Of a DNA stretch of 64,000 nucleotides, positions 50,911-60,151 are shown piece after piece. This stretch comes from Massilia timonae CCUG 45783 (GTDB lineage Bacteria; Pseudomonadota; Gammaproteobacteria; Burkholderiales; Burkholderiaceae_D): contig NZ_JH992926.1 of assembly GCF_000315425.1 (NCBI RefSeq), positions 62,001 to 126,000 on the forward strand. Direction: 5' to 3'. A program made the translations under genes and the position numbers. Numbering within the stretch: position 1 is the stretch's first letter; each line of letters begins with the position of its first letter. A model generated the notes under the pieces. The model was not told the origin of the DNA. It saw nothing but the letters and a program-made list of their open reading frames with translations, and searched no databases.

Positions 50911-52068
50911 TCACAGATACTTCACCCAGGCCTTGCCGCTCGCGCGCTTGTACTGGCCGAAGCGTTTCGTCGGCCAGTACAGGAGCGCCGCCAGCACGAC
51001 GGCGCCGAGCCATACCTGCCATACCTGCGAGAAATCCGCCCGCGGCACGCCCAGCATGCCCGCCGCGATCCTTTGCGCGGCCAGCAGCAGGTACAGGTGC
51101 AGGATGTAGAAGAACAGCGGCGCGCCGCCGAACACCGCCGCCACCCGCGCCCAGCCAGCGTCGACCTGCTCGATCCAGGCCAGCACCAGCAAGCCCACGC
51201 CCAGGGTCAACAGCAGGAAGTCGAGCGACGGCGGGTACTTGGTGAAATTCAGCCACGACATCGCGCTGCGCAACAGCTCGCCCTGCGGCGCCCACGGCAG
51301 GTTCTCGCCATAGATGTTCCAGGTGCGCAGCACCAGCAGCAGCGCCAGGCAGGCCAGGGCCCCGGCGACCAGCCAGCGCCGGCGCAGCGCGGGCGCGGTG
51401 GCGCGCGCATACAGCGGGCCGCAGGCATAGCCCAGCAGGATCACGCCGATCCAGGCCAGCAGCGGATAGCTGATGCGCACCCGTACCGGGTCGTCCGCTA
51501 GGTACCCGCGCTGCTCGAGGATGGTCCAGGCGGCGGCAAGCCAGGAGCCGGGTTCGAACGATAGCCCGGCCAGCGCATTGTGGCCGCCGACGATGGCGAC
51601 GCCAGTTGCCGCCAGCAGCGCCAGGGGCAGGCGGTGCAGCAGGGCCAGCGCCAGCATCGACAGCCCGATGGCCCAGATCACCTGCAGGTAGACGGTGTGC
51701 GGCGTGAAGCTGCCGGTCCAGGCGAAGTTGATCACCACGATCTCGAGCAGGATCAGGAAGGCGCCGCGTTTGGCCAGAAATCCCGTGGCGCTGCGTGGCC
51801 CGCTCGCCGGGTTGGCGTACAGCCAGGCCGACAGGCCTGTCAGGAACACGAACATCGGGGCGCAGAAATGGGCGGCCAGGCGCGAGAAGAACAGGCCGGG
51901 ATCGGTCGCGCCCACGTCCATCGGGTCGCTGACCTGGTGCTGGAGGAAGAAGGTCTCGCGGACGTGGTCCACCGTCATCAGGAGCATGACCAGGCCACGG
52001 GCGACGTCGATGGAGGCGATGCGCTTGCTCGCGCCGTGGAGCGGAATGGGGGAGGTGCGAATATTCAT
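50911..52068 (-). CDS. DUF1624/YeiB-like membrane protein
   Basis: This 385-aa integral membrane protein has about ten helices. The signature IASIDVARGLVMLLMTVDHVRE starts near residue 17 and is conserved in heparan-alpha-glucosaminide N-acetyltransferase-like (DUF1624) proteins, with the conserved Asp-His pair. These proteins are thought to transfer acyl groups across the membrane, but the bacterial substrates are unknown. It is divergent from the dehydrogenase gene across 118 bp. Confidence 0.8.
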   Translation of the reverse strand: MNIRTSPIPLHGASKRIASIDVARGLVMLLMTVDHVRETFFLQHQVSDPMDVGATDPGLFFSRLAAHFCAPMFVFLTGLSAWLYANPASGPRSATGFLAKRGAFLILLEIVVINFAWTGSFTPHTVYLQVIWAIGLSMLALALLHRLPLALLAATGVAIVGGHNALAGLSFEPGSWLAAAWTILEQRGYLADDPVRVRISYPLLAWIGVILLGYACGPLYARATAPALRRRWLVAGALACLALLLVLRTWNIYGENLPWAPQGELLRSAMSWLNFTKYPPSLDFLLLTLGVGLLVLAWIEQVDAGWARVAAVFGGAPLFFYILHLYLLLAAQRIAAGMLGVPRADFSQVWQVWLGAVVLAALLYWPTKRFGQYKRASGKAWVKYL

Positions 52069-52186
52069 ATCGGTCGGGATTGTACGGGAAGCCGTCCGCC
52101 GGAAAAAGACCGGCGACCGGCGTGGGGCTTGCTCCTCTGGCATACTCGACCCATCCATATTCAGTCACAGGGCAGGGTATTCATCG

Positions 52187-53131
52187 ATGAAACCAGAGAT
52201 TCTCGTGTTGGGCAGCGTGTGGTCGCCAGAGGTGCGCGCGCAGGTAGAGCAGGCATTCCAGTGCCATTTCGTGCCGGGGATTCCGGTAGCCGGCCAGCCG
52301 GCCTTCGACGCGATCGCGGGCGGTATCCGCGCCGTCCTCACCACCGGCACGCTCGGTGTGACGCGGGAGCTGGTGGCCAGCCTGCCGGCGCTGGAGATCG
52401 TGTCGGTGCACGGTGTCGGCGTCGATGCGGTGCCGCTGGCGCTGCTGGCGGACAAGGGCATCCATGTGACCAACACGCCCGACGTGCTGACCGACGACGT
52501 GGCCGATTTCGCCGTCACCCTGCTGTTGTCGGCCGTGCGCCGCCTGCCGCTGCTGGATCGTTACGTGCGCGCCGGCGCGTGGCCGGCCAAGGCGCCCTTG
52601 ACCCAGGCCCGCAGCCTGAAAGGCAAGGTGGCGGGCATCGTCGGCTTCGGCCGCATCGGCCAGGCGGTCGCGCAACGTTTGCAGGACTTCGGAATGGAGA
52701 TCCGTTACTACCAGCGCAGTCCGGGGCCGGCGCCGGAAAGGCGCAGCGCCTCGCTGCTGGCTCTGGCAGGCGAAAGCGATATGCTGGTGCTGTGCATGCC
52801 GGGCGGCCCGGAGACCCGGCACATGGTCGGGCTGGACGTGATCGAGGCGCTGGGGCCGGAAGGCACGCTGGTGAACATCGCGCGCGGCTCGGTGGTGGAC
52901 GAGGCGGCGCTGGTCGCGGCCCTGCGGGACGGCCGGCTCGGCGCGGCGGGGCTGGACGTGTTCGAGGATGAGCCGAACGTGCCGGCGGCGCTGTTCGCGC
53001 TCGATAACGTGGTGCTCACGCCCCACGTCGGCAGCTTCACCGTGGAGGCCCGGCGCGCGATGGGGCGGCTGGCGGTGGCCAATCTGCTGGCCCACTTCGA
53101 TGGCGAGCCACTGCCGACGCCAGTGATTTAA
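52187..53131 (+). CDS. D-2-hydroxyacid dehydrogenase
   Basis: This 314-aa cytoplasmic NAD(P)-dependent enzyme is like glyoxylate/hydroxypyruvate reductases. The Rossmann motif GFGRIGQAVA is near residue 154. The catalytic Arg is in LVNIARGSVVDE, Glu in LDVFEDEP and His in LTPHVGS. The exact 2-oxoacid cannot be read out. The ATG at 52187 is the family start, though the ribosome-binding site is weak. Its stop overlaps the end of the convergent gene by four bases. Confidence 0.9.
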   Translation: MKPEILVLGSVWSPEVRAQVEQAFQCHFVPGIPVAGQPAFDAIAGGIRAVLTTGTLGVTRELVASLPALEIVSVHGVGVDAVPLALLADKGIHVTNTPDVLTDDVADFAVTLLLSAVRRLPLLDRYVRAGAWPAKAPLTQARSLKGKVAGIVGFGRIGQAVAQRLQDFGMEIRYYQRSPGPAPERRSASLLALAGESDMLVLCMPGGPETRHMVGLDVIEALGPEGTLVNIARGSVVDEAALVAALRDGRLGAAGLDVFEDEPNVPAALFALDNVVLTPHVGSFTVEARRAMGRLAVANLLAHFDGEPLPTPVI

Positions 53132-53856
53132 TCGAGATGTTCGTGGTGATCGGCCACGCCCCGCTTCCAGTATGCCGAGATCCGCGCCGCCTGGCGCGGC
53201 AGGCCCTTCTCGATCAATAGCTGGCGCACTTGCGCCATGAGCGAGGCCTCGCCGCCGCCCCAGGCCAGGCCGGCGCCGCCTGGCAACGGCAGATCCTTCA
53301 GCGCCTGCAGCAGTTCTTCGTTCGATGCGACCCAGTGGACGTCGGCGTTGGCCTGGGTGGCGAATTCGCGGCGGTCGGCCGCATCGACCAGCAGCACGGC
53401 CTGGACCCGGGCCGCCGACGGCAGTTCTTCCAGGCGCCGCGTTACGGCCGGCAGCGCGCTGGCGTCGCCCACCAGCAGGTGCCAGTCCATCTCCAGCGGC
53501 AGGATCATCGAGCCACGCGGACCGCCGATGACGGCCTTCGCGCCGACCGTGGCATTGCGCGCCCACTCGGCCGCGCCGCCATGGCCGTGCAGGGCGAACT
53601 CCAGGTCGACCTCGCAGGCTTGGCGGTCGAAGCGGCGTGGCGTATAGTCGCGCCGAACCTGCTGGCCGCCCGCATCGTCGAACATGAACTTGACGTGGTC
53701 GTCGAAGGACAGCGACGTGAAATCCGAGAGTGCGGCGCCCTTGAAGGTGATGCTCGCAAAGCCGGGGCTGAGCTGCTCGATGCGCGCAACCTCGACCTCG
53801 CGAATCTTGAGGTCGTGGCGAACACGCTCGATCGCGGGAATGTGGGATTCAGACAT
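53128..53856 (-). CDS. Siderophore-interacting protein (FAD ferric-siderophore reductase)
   Basis: This 243-aa flavoprotein of the ViuB/YqjH group has the FAD motif RRDYTPRRFD near residue 67, GPRGSMILP near 115, and the C-terminal AYWKRGVADHHEH of siderophore-interacting proteins. These enzymes release iron from ferric siderophores in the cytoplasm. The ATG at 53856 follows GGAG. It is divergent from the MarR gene with only 36 bp between starts, so both are likely controlled by the palindrome there. Confidence 0.88.
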   Translation of the reverse strand: MSESHIPAIERVRHDLKIREVEVARIEQLSPGFASITFKGAALSDFTSLSFDDHVKFMFDDAGGQQVRRDYTPRRFDRQACEVDLEFALHGHGGAAEWARNATVGAKAVIGGPRGSMILPLEMDWHLLVGDASALPAVTRRLEELPSAARVQAVLLVDAADRREFATQANADVHWVASNEELLQALKDLPLPGGAGLAWGGGEASLMAQVRQLLIEKGLPRQAARISAYWKRGVADHHEHLD

Positions 53857-53873
53857 GCTACACTCCAGAATTA

Positions 53874-53888
53874 GTTGATAGTATCCAC
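53874..53888. promoter_or_regulatory. MarR-type operator, first copy
   Basis: GTTGATA-G-TATCCAC is a 7-1-7 inverted repeat with 6 of 7 arm matches. It lies in the 36-bp gap between the divergent siderophore-interacting protein and MarR genes. Confidence 0.65.
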
Positions 53889-53892
53889 CATT

Positions 53893-54369
53893 ATGCAAAA
53901 AGAAGTTGATAGAGTCAACCAAAACCACGGCAATCGTGCGGACGATCCCCTGGAGGCGATGCACGCGATCGTGCATCTCTACCGTTCACGGCAGTTGCGC
54001 GGTTTGCGCAGCGGGCCGCACGAGCTGGCGCATATGGAGATGAAGGCGCTGGGCTATTTTGCCCGCCATCCCGGCGCCACACAGAGTGATCTGGTGGCGC
54101 ATTCGGGAAGAGACAAGGCCCAGGTGGCGCGTCTTATCCGGGTGCTGCGCGAAGCGCAGCTGCTGGAGGCCGCCGCCGACGAGCAGGACCGGCGCAGCAC
54201 GCGCCTGACGCTCAGCGCGGCCGGGCAGGAAGTGTTCGCAGGATTGCACCGCCAGAGCGGCGCATTGGGGGAGGCGGCGCTTGCCGGCCTGTCCGAAGAT
54301 GAACAGGCCCAGCTGATGGCGCTGCTGGCGCGGGTGCGCGCCAATCTGGAAGAACAGCGGGCGGACTAG
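53893..54369 (+). CDS. MarR-family transcriptional regulator
   Basis: This 158-aa dimeric regulator has a winged helix-turn-helix (GATQSDLVAHSGRDKAQVARLIRVL) and the wing DEQDRRSTRLTLSAAG typical of MarR proteins. It probably represses its own gene and the divergent flavoprotein gene through the palindromes at 53874 and 53905; the second lies inside its first codons. ATG 53893 is chosen over an in-frame TTG at 53875, which overlaps the first operator. Confidence 0.9.
   Translation: MQKEVDRVNQNHGNRADDPLEAMHAIVHLYRSRQLRGLRSGPHELAHMEMKALGYFARHPGATQSDLVAHSGRDKAQVARLIRVLREAQLLEAAADEQDRRSTRLTLSAAGQEVFAGLHRQSGALGEAALAGLSEDEQAQLMALLARVRANLEEQRAD
53905..53919. promoter_or_regulatory. MarR-type operator, second copy
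   Basis: GTTGATA-G-AGTCAAC repeats the left arm of the first copy exactly and is centred 31 bp from it, about three helical turns. It overlaps codons 5-9 of the MarR gene. Confidence 0.5.
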
Positions 54370-54389
54370 CCCGCCCGGTCGTCCGGCGA

Positions 54390-55856
54390 TTACTCGACCC
54401 AGCCGAAGCCGTCGCGCGCCAGCAGGGCGAACGACTCGGCCGGACCCCACGAGCCGGCCGCATACGGATGCGGCTTCTCGTTCAGGGTTTCCCAGCCGTT
54501 GATGATCGGCTCGACCCATTCCCAGGCCGCTTCCAGTTCGTCGCGGCGCATGAAGTGGGTCAGGCGGCCGCGCACCACGTCGATCAGCAGGCGTTCATAG
54601 GCCTCGGCGCGGCGCTGCTGGAAGGCCGATTGCAGGTCGAGGTTGAGCGCGACCTGCTGCATCTGCATGCCGCTGCCGGGCTGCTTGGCGAAGATCTGCA
54701 GCTTGATCGCTTCCTCGGGCTGCAGCTCGATCACCAGGCGGTTGGCGACGCCGCCCGGGGTTTCCGGGAACAGCGGGAACGGCGGATTGGCGAATTCGAT
54801 GACGATCTTGGACGAGCGGCGGGCCATCCGCTTGCCGGTGCGCAGGTAGAACGGCACCTTCGACCAGCGCCAGGTGTCGATGTGCGCGCGCAGCGCCACG
54901 AAGGTCTCGGTGTGGCTCTGGGCCGGCACATTGCTCTCTTCGTGGTAGCCCTTGACCTCCTGGTTGCCGCTCACGCCGCGCGTGTACTGGCCGCGCACGG
55001 TGTCGCGCGCGATGTCGGCCAGCGTCATGCGGCGCAGCGAGCGGATCACTTTCAGCTTTTCGTCGCGCACCGCGTCCGGCGACAACGAGGTCGGCGGCTC
55101 CATGGCGACGATGCACAGCAGCTGCATCAGGTGGTTCTGCACCATGTCGCGCATCGCGCCGGCGCTGTCGTAGAAACCGGCGCGGCTGCCCACGCCCACT
55201 TCTTCGGCCACCGTGATCTGCACGCTCGAGATGTTCGGCGCGCGCCACAGCGGTTCCAGGATCGAGTTCCCGAAGCGCAGCACCATCAGGTTCTGCACCG
55301 TCTCTTTACCCAGGTAGTGATCGATGCGGTAGATCTGCGATTCGGCGAAGTGCTTGCCGACCGCCTCGTTGATCTCGACCGCCGAGGCCAGGTCGCGGCC
55401 CAGCGGTTTCTCGAGCACCACGCGCGCATTGGCGTCGACCAGGCCGGTGGCGGCCAGCTTGTCGCAGATGGTGGTGAACAGCGCCGGCGCGGTGGCGAGG
55501 TAGAACACGCGCTGGGCGCCGTCGCGCGACGCATCGCGCAGGGTGTCGAAGATCTCGGCGTTCGAGACGTCCAGGCGCACGTAGACCAGCAGGTCGAGAA
55601 AGCCGGCCCAGCTCTTTTCGTTGAAATTGGCGGCGCTGATGAAGGAGCGCGAATGCTCCTCGACGAAGGCCAGATAGGCGGCGCGATCGTAGTCCTGGCG
55701 GCCGGTCGACAGGATGCGGGTCGAGGGCGGCAGGTTACCGTGCAGGAAGGCCATGTACAGGGCGGGCAACAGCTTGCGCATGGCAAGGTCGCCCATGCCG
55801 CCGAAGATGGTCATGTCGAGGGGAAGGCCGTTATCTTGCTCGTTCGAGGTGCTCAT
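54390..55856 (-). CDS. zwf: Glucose-6-phosphate 1-dehydrogenase
   Basis: This 488-aa enzyme is the entry to the pentose phosphate and Entner-Doudoroff pathways. The active-site signature RIDHYLGKE is at 177-185 with the catalytic Asp179-His180 pair. The nucleotide loop reads FGGMGDLAMRKL (18-29) where most homologues have GASGDL, so the cofactor loop is atypical. C-terminal landmarks include YGPAES-like WGPAESFALLARDG. The ATG at 55856 follows AAAGAG. IS1595 has inserted about 140 bp upstream of its start. Confidence 0.93.
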   Translation of the reverse strand: MSTSNEQDNGLPLDMTIFGGMGDLAMRKLLPALYMAFLHGNLPPSTRILSTGRQDYDRAAYLAFVEEHSRSFISAANFNEKSWAGFLDLLVYVRLDVSNAEIFDTLRDASRDGAQRVFYLATAPALFTTICDKLAATGLVDANARVVLEKPLGRDLASAVEINEAVGKHFAESQIYRIDHYLGKETVQNLMVLRFGNSILEPLWRAPNISSVQITVAEEVGVGSRAGFYDSAGAMRDMVQNHLMQLLCIVAMEPPTSLSPDAVRDEKLKVIRSLRRMTLADIARDTVRGQYTRGVSGNQEVKGYHEESNVPAQSHTETFVALRAHIDTWRWSKVPFYLRTGKRMARRSSKIVIEFANPPFPLFPETPGGVANRLVIELQPEEAIKLQIFAKQPGSGMQMQQVALNLDLQSAFQQRRAEAYERLLIDVVRGRLTHFMRRDELEAAWEWVEPIINGWETLNEKPHPYAAGSWGPAESFALLARDGFGWVE

Positions 55857-56006
55857 GTCTCTTTCGCTGACAGGTTGTATAGATCGCTTGCGTCGTGCGC
55901 TCGCCTGAAATGGTCTTTGATTGTAGCCTACATGGCCGAATAAAGTCTGGTAAAAGCGGCAAGCTTGCCTTCGCCGTTGGGTGAACGAACGGCGGAATGA
56001 AAAAAA

Positions 56007-57087
56007 GGCGCTGTTCGCGTTATTTCTGCGAACCCTGTCTGTCCGGCCCGGTCTCAGTACTGTCGAGTCATTCCGAAGAGGCGGCCGTGGACAGTCTGGA
56101 TTTCGATGCATTGTTTGCCGCCCTACGCGGCATCCCGCTGGACCACCAAGCACGCTCCCAGCTGCGCGCATTCCTGGCCATGGTCGACGATGCAGCCGAT
56201 GCCGCAGCCAATTGCATCGCGCTCATCGAACGGGCGGCGGTCGGGAAGTGCTGTCCTCGCTGCGGCGGGACGCGTTCCCACCGCTGCGGACACGCCAGCG
56301 GCCTGCAGCGCTGGCGCTGCCTGGCGTGCGGGCGCAGCTATAACGCCCTGAGCGGCACCCGGCTCGCCCACTTGCGCAAGAAAGAGCACTGGCTCACTTA
56401 TCTTCAGTGCCTGCTGGATTCTCGGACTGTGCGCGCCAGCGCCGAGGCGGTCCAGGTGCACCGCACCACCAGTTTTCGCTGGCGCCACCGGATGGTGGCC
56501 GGGTTCACGCACGAGCGCGCGGCGCGCCTGGCGGGCGTGGTCGAAGCGGATGAAACATACCTGCTTGAATCGCAAAAAGGATCACGCAAGCTGACCCGGC
56601 CGGCGCGGCGGCGGGGTGGCGTGGCCAGCCACCGCGGCATCGGCCGCGACCATGATTGCCTGCTGGTTGCTTGCGAACGCGGCGGTGCAGCGCTCGATTT
56701 TCATTGCGGACGCGGTCCGGTCTCAGGAGCCTGGCTCGATCGCTGCCTGGGGCCGGTGCTGGCGCCGGATTCGCTCCTGATCAGCGACGGCGCCATCGTC
56801 TATCGCGGTTTCGCCAAGCGCCATGGCATTTCCCACGAGTTCATCAACCTGCGCGCCGGCGAACGGGCGCGCGGCGCGCTCCACCTGAACCACGTAAACG
56901 GCTGGCACAGCCGCTTCAAGCGTTGGCTTGTGCGTTTTCATGGCATCGCCAGCCGTTATCTGATCCATTACTCGGGCTGGCGGCGGGTACTCGATGCGGG
57001 CAGTTTAGTGACGCCGACTCAATTATTGGTGGCAGCCGTCAAAGCAGACTGAGCAGAACCATGTGACGAAATAACGCGAACAGCGCC
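56007..57087 (+). mobile_element. IS1595-family insertion sequence, complete
   Basis: This 1081-bp element has perfect 20-bp terminal inverted repeats (beginning GGCGCTGTTCGCGTTATTTC, at 56007-56026 and 57068-57087). The 8-bp target duplication GAAAAAAA lies at 55999-56006 and 57088-57095. Perfect repeats and duplications indicate a young insertion. Confidence 0.93.
56087..57052 (+). CDS. IS1595-family transposase
   Basis: This 321-aa transposase has an N-terminal zinc ribbon (CCPRCGGTRSHRCG...CLACGRSY), a helix-turn-helix (VHRTTSFRWRHRMVAG) and an IS1595/ISXO2-like DDE-type core starting VEADETYLLESQKGSRKL, with LLISDGAIVYRGFA and the C-terminal HLNHVNGWHSRFKRWL. GTG 56087 follows AGAGG and starts the family pattern DFDALFAALRG; the upstream in-frame extension covers the IS end and is unlikely. 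The frame is intact. Confidence 0.93.
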   Translation: MDSLDFDALFAALRGIPLDHQARSQLRAFLAMVDDAADAAANCIALIERAAVGKCCPRCGGTRSHRCGHASGLQRWRCLACGRSYNALSGTRLAHLRKKEHWLTYLQCLLDSRTVRASAEAVQVHRTTSFRWRHRMVAGFTHERAARLAGVVEADETYLLESQKGSRKLTRPARRRGGVASHRGIGRDHDCLLVACERGGAALDFHCGRGPVSGAWLDRCLGPVLAPDSLLISDGAIVYRGFAKRHGISHEFINLRAGERARGALHLNHVNGWHSRFKRWLVRFHGIASRYLIHYSGWRRVLDAGSLVTPTQLLVAAVKAD

Positions 57088-57113
57088 GAAAAAAAGCCCG
57101 CGCAAGCGCGGGC
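57088..57113 (-). terminator. Terminator of the pectin-cluster TonB receptor gene, T-tract hit by IS1595
   Basis: Read on the minus strand, GCCCGCGC and GCGCGGGC form an 8-bp stem (57096-57113), followed by TTTTTTTC. That T-tract is the right-hand target duplication of IS1595, so the insertion cut exactly at the end of the terminator and kept it intact. Confidence 0.85.
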
Positions 57114-57137
57114 CGCAAAGCCACCAGGATGCAGGAC

Positions 57138-60089
57138 TCAGAACTTGTAGCGCAGGCCGAACAGGTACTCGCGGCCGGTCACGTTGTTCACCACCACGCT
57201 GTCGCGTGCGCGGCTGATGAACTGGTCGTTTTCCTCATTGGTCAGGTTGACGCCTTCGAGCGTGAACTCGAGGTTCTCGTTGACCTTGTACGACAGCGAC
57301 AGGTCGACGTTGAAGGTTTCGTTCTTGCCCTCGACGTCGTTGTTGTTCTGGCCCGGCACGCGGGTCACGAAGCCCGAGCGCTTGGCGCCCGAGATGCGCG
57401 CGCTGAACTTGCCGTCGTCATAGAAGAAGGTGGCGTTCCACGATTTGGGCGACAGGTTCAGCAGGTCGTCGGTGATGGTGGCGCCGCCGGTCGGCGAGAC
57501 CAGGTATTCGATCTTCGAGCTCACCTTGGTGTAGTTCAGCAGGGTGCCGAAGTTCTTGCCCCAGCCCGGCAGGAAGGTGAATGGCTGCTGGTAGCTCAGC
57601 TCGAACCCTTTCAGCTTGCCGCCATCGGTATTGACCGGCAGCGTCTGCTGGAAGACTTCCTCGCCCGTGAAGTTCGCCGGCAGCAGCGACAGCGGCAGGC
57701 CCGAATCCTTGAACGCCACGTTGGTGCGCAGGCTCTGGATGTAGGTGTCGATGTTCTTCTGGAACAGGCCCAGGCCGACGAAGGCCTTGTTGGCGAAGTA
57801 GTACTCGAAGCTGCTGTCGAAGGTCTTGGCGCGGAACGGCTTCAGGAACGGATTGCCCGAGTTGATCGACAGGTTGCCGGTGGTGGCGATGCTGCCGCCC
57901 GGCGACAGGAAGCCCAGTTGAGGACGGGTCATCACCTTGGCCGCGCCGAAGCGCACGATGAACTCGTCGGTCACGTTGGCGGTCAGGTTGAACGATGGCA
58001 GGGTGTCGGTGTAGTCGTGCTCGACCTTGACCTGGGTGCCGCCGCCGGCCGCCTGGTAGCCGATGGTTTCGAGGTCGGTCTTCACGTAGCGCACGCCGAT
58101 GTTGCCGCGCACCGGAATATTCCACAGGTCGTGGCGGAACTCGCCCATCAGGTAGACGCCGTCGCTCTTCTCGGTCACCGAGCGGTTGTTGCCGCGCGCA
58201 TTGCCGTTCTCGATCGACGACAGCGTGAAGTCGCCCGGGCCGCCGGCAGGGCCGCTCTTGATGCAGTTGCAGTAGATGTCGTAGGCGGCGGCGATGGCCT
58301 GCAGGTTCGGCACCACCCAGCCGGTCGCGTTCCCGGCCGGCATGCCGAGCTGGCTGCCGAAGCCGGTCATATTGGTGGTCAGGCCGGTCGCGCCGGCCGG
58401 CGGCGCGAAGATCGTGTCGTTCTGGTTCACGCGGCGGAACTCATAGGTGTCCGACGTGTACTTCTTGCTGTTGATGCCGCCCTTGAAGGTCAGGTTGTCG
58501 CTCGCTTCCCACGCCAGGTCGAACTGGGCGACGTTGTTGACGTTGTCGGTGCCTTGCGGACGGATGCGGATCTCGCTGGTGGTGGTGTTCGGCACGGTGG
58601 TCGGCTGGGCGCCGCTGGCGACCTGCGGCACGCCGATCAGGCCCAGTTGACTGCCGTTGACGTCGAACGGATAGCTGATGACCGGGCGACGGCTGTCGCC
58701 CCGGAAGTCGATGCTGTAGCCATCCACGTTCAGGGCGTCGAGCGTGACCGTGGTCTGGACTGGATTGCGGAACTTGGATTCGGCGCGCCCGTACCTGGCG
58801 CTCATGCTCCAGGTGTCGCTCAGCTTGTGTTCCAGGGTCAGCGTCGGCTGGGTGAAGGTGGTCTTGAGCTCGTCGAAGCGCTGCTCGGAGCGGATGTCGA
58901 CGTTGTCGTAGCGGCCGTACAGCAGCGAGCCGTTCGGCGCGTACTGCGCTTCGAGCACGCCGACCTGCGGTTTGCCGCCCTGGCTGGCGCTGCGGCTGAA
59001 CGACGTCGCCTGCAGAAAGTCTTCCTGGCGGGTCGCATCGAGCTTCGAGTACAGCATGTCGAAGGTGAGCAAGGTGCCGCGTTGCGGACGCCATTGCACC
59101 GAGCCGGTCAGGCCCAGGCGGTCCTGGTCGTGGGTCAGGCGGCCGTAGCGCGGCAGGCGCGGATGGAAGTTGTTCGGGTCGCTGGCAGCGTTGTAGGCGG
59201 CGATGTTCTCTGGCGTGCCGGGCAGGCGATCGGCGCCTTGCGCGGCCGGGCCGCAGGTGGTCGCGGTCGAGTTGCTCGGATTGGCGGCCACGCCTTGCGG
59301 CGCGCACCAGCCGCCCGAGGAAGGGCCGTTATCCCAGCGCACGGTGCTGAAACCGTCTTCCAGCACGCGGCGCTTGGAGTAGGCGCCCGAGAACAGGACG
59401 CCGACCTTGCGGTCGAAGAAGGTGTTCGAGACCATGAAGGCCGCGCGTGGGTCGGTTTTTTCCGAGCCGTCGTTGTACTTGCCCTTCAGGGCGACGGTGG
59501 CATTGAAGCCGCGCAGGTCGAACGGGCGCAGGGTCTGCAGGTCGACGGTGGCGCCGAGCGAGCCTTCATCGACGTCGGCCGAGGAGCTCTTGCGCACCGT
59601 CAGGGCGCTGAACAGTTCGGACGCGAACACGTTGAAGTCGAAACCGCGGCCGCGGTTGGTGCCGCCCGAGCTGTCGGTGCCGCCGGTGGTGGCCAGGCCT
59701 TCGATGCCGTTGATGCGCACGCGGGTAAAGTCCTGGCCCAGGCCGCGCACGGTGATGCTGCGGCCTTCGCCGGCGTCACGATCGATCACGACGCCCGGCA
59801 CGCGCTGCAGCGACTCGGCCAGGTTCGTGTCCGGGAACTTGCCCATGTCTTCCGACTTGATGACGTCGACGATGCCGTTGTCCTGGCGCTTGGCGTTCAG
59901 CGCGCTCTCCAGCGAGGCGCGCAGGCCGGTCACGACCACGGTCTGGGCGTTGACGGTGTCGGCGCCAGTCGGCGTCGCGGCCACCTCCTGGGCAAAAGCC
60001 GGGCCGAGCGAGAGCGCCGATACCGAGGCGGTGCCGAGCAGGCACAGGGTCAGTTTGCGCAGGACTGCGCGGTGCGGGGTGTGATTCAT
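57138..60089 (-). CDS. Carbohydrate-type TonB-dependent receptor
   Basis: This 983-aa outer-membrane receptor has a signal peptide ending PAFAQ, a TonB box (QTVVVTG), and the plug start LRASLESALNAKRQDNGIVDVIKSEDMGKFPDTNLAESLQRVPGV, characteristic of the large oligosaccharide receptors of Xanthomonadales, Caulobacter and Massilia. The barrel ends LRYKF. It is the last gene of the leftward pectin cluster and is probably the uptake port for oligogalacturonides (inference from neighbours). Three palindromes lie upstream. Confidence 0.93.
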   Translation of the reverse strand: MNHTPHRAVLRKLTLCLLGTASVSALSLGPAFAQEVAATPTGADTVNAQTVVVTGLRASLESALNAKRQDNGIVDVIKSEDMGKFPDTNLAESLQRVPGVVIDRDAGEGRSITVRGLGQDFTRVRINGIEGLATTGGTDSSGGTNRGRGFDFNVFASELFSALTVRKSSSADVDEGSLGATVDLQTLRPFDLRGFNATVALKGKYNDGSEKTDPRAAFMVSNTFFDRKVGVLFSGAYSKRRVLEDGFSTVRWDNGPSSGGWCAPQGVAANPSNSTATTCGPAAQGADRLPGTPENIAAYNAASDPNNFHPRLPRYGRLTHDQDRLGLTGSVQWRPQRGTLLTFDMLYSKLDATRQEDFLQATSFSRSASQGGKPQVGVLEAQYAPNGSLLYGRYDNVDIRSEQRFDELKTTFTQPTLTLEHKLSDTWSMSARYGRAESKFRNPVQTTVTLDALNVDGYSIDFRGDSRRPVISYPFDVNGSQLGLIGVPQVASGAQPTTVPNTTTSEIRIRPQGTDNVNNVAQFDLAWEASDNLTFKGGINSKKYTSDTYEFRRVNQNDTIFAPPAGATGLTTNMTGFGSQLGMPAGNATGWVVPNLQAIAAAYDIYCNCIKSGPAGGPGDFTLSSIENGNARGNNRSVTEKSDGVYLMGEFRHDLWNIPVRGNIGVRYVKTDLETIGYQAAGGGTQVKVEHDYTDTLPSFNLTANVTDEFIVRFGAAKVMTRPQLGFLSPGGSIATTGNLSINSGNPFLKPFRAKTFDSSFEYYFANKAFVGLGLFQKNIDTYIQSLRTNVAFKDSGLPLSLLPANFTGEEVFQQTLPVNTDGGKLKGFELSYQQPFTFLPGWGKNFGTLLNYTKVSSKIEYLVSPTGGATITDDLLNLSPKSWNATFFYDDGKFSARISGAKRSGFVTRVPGQNNNDVEGKNETFNVDLSLSYKVNENLEFTLEGVNLTNEENDQFISRARDSVVVNNVTGREYLFGLRYKF

Positions 60090-60151
60090 CTTGTCTCCGT
60101 GCGTTTTTATAGCGGCGCGTTCAGGTGATCGGCCGGTGTTGCATCTGGGAT

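Noticed and set aside
57129..60128. 999-aa open frame antisense to the pectin TonB receptor
   Set aside because: Its composition is a His/Arg/Ala/Gly-rich shadow of a GC-rich gene, with no recognisable domain. The opposite strand has a full receptor with signal peptide and barrel end.
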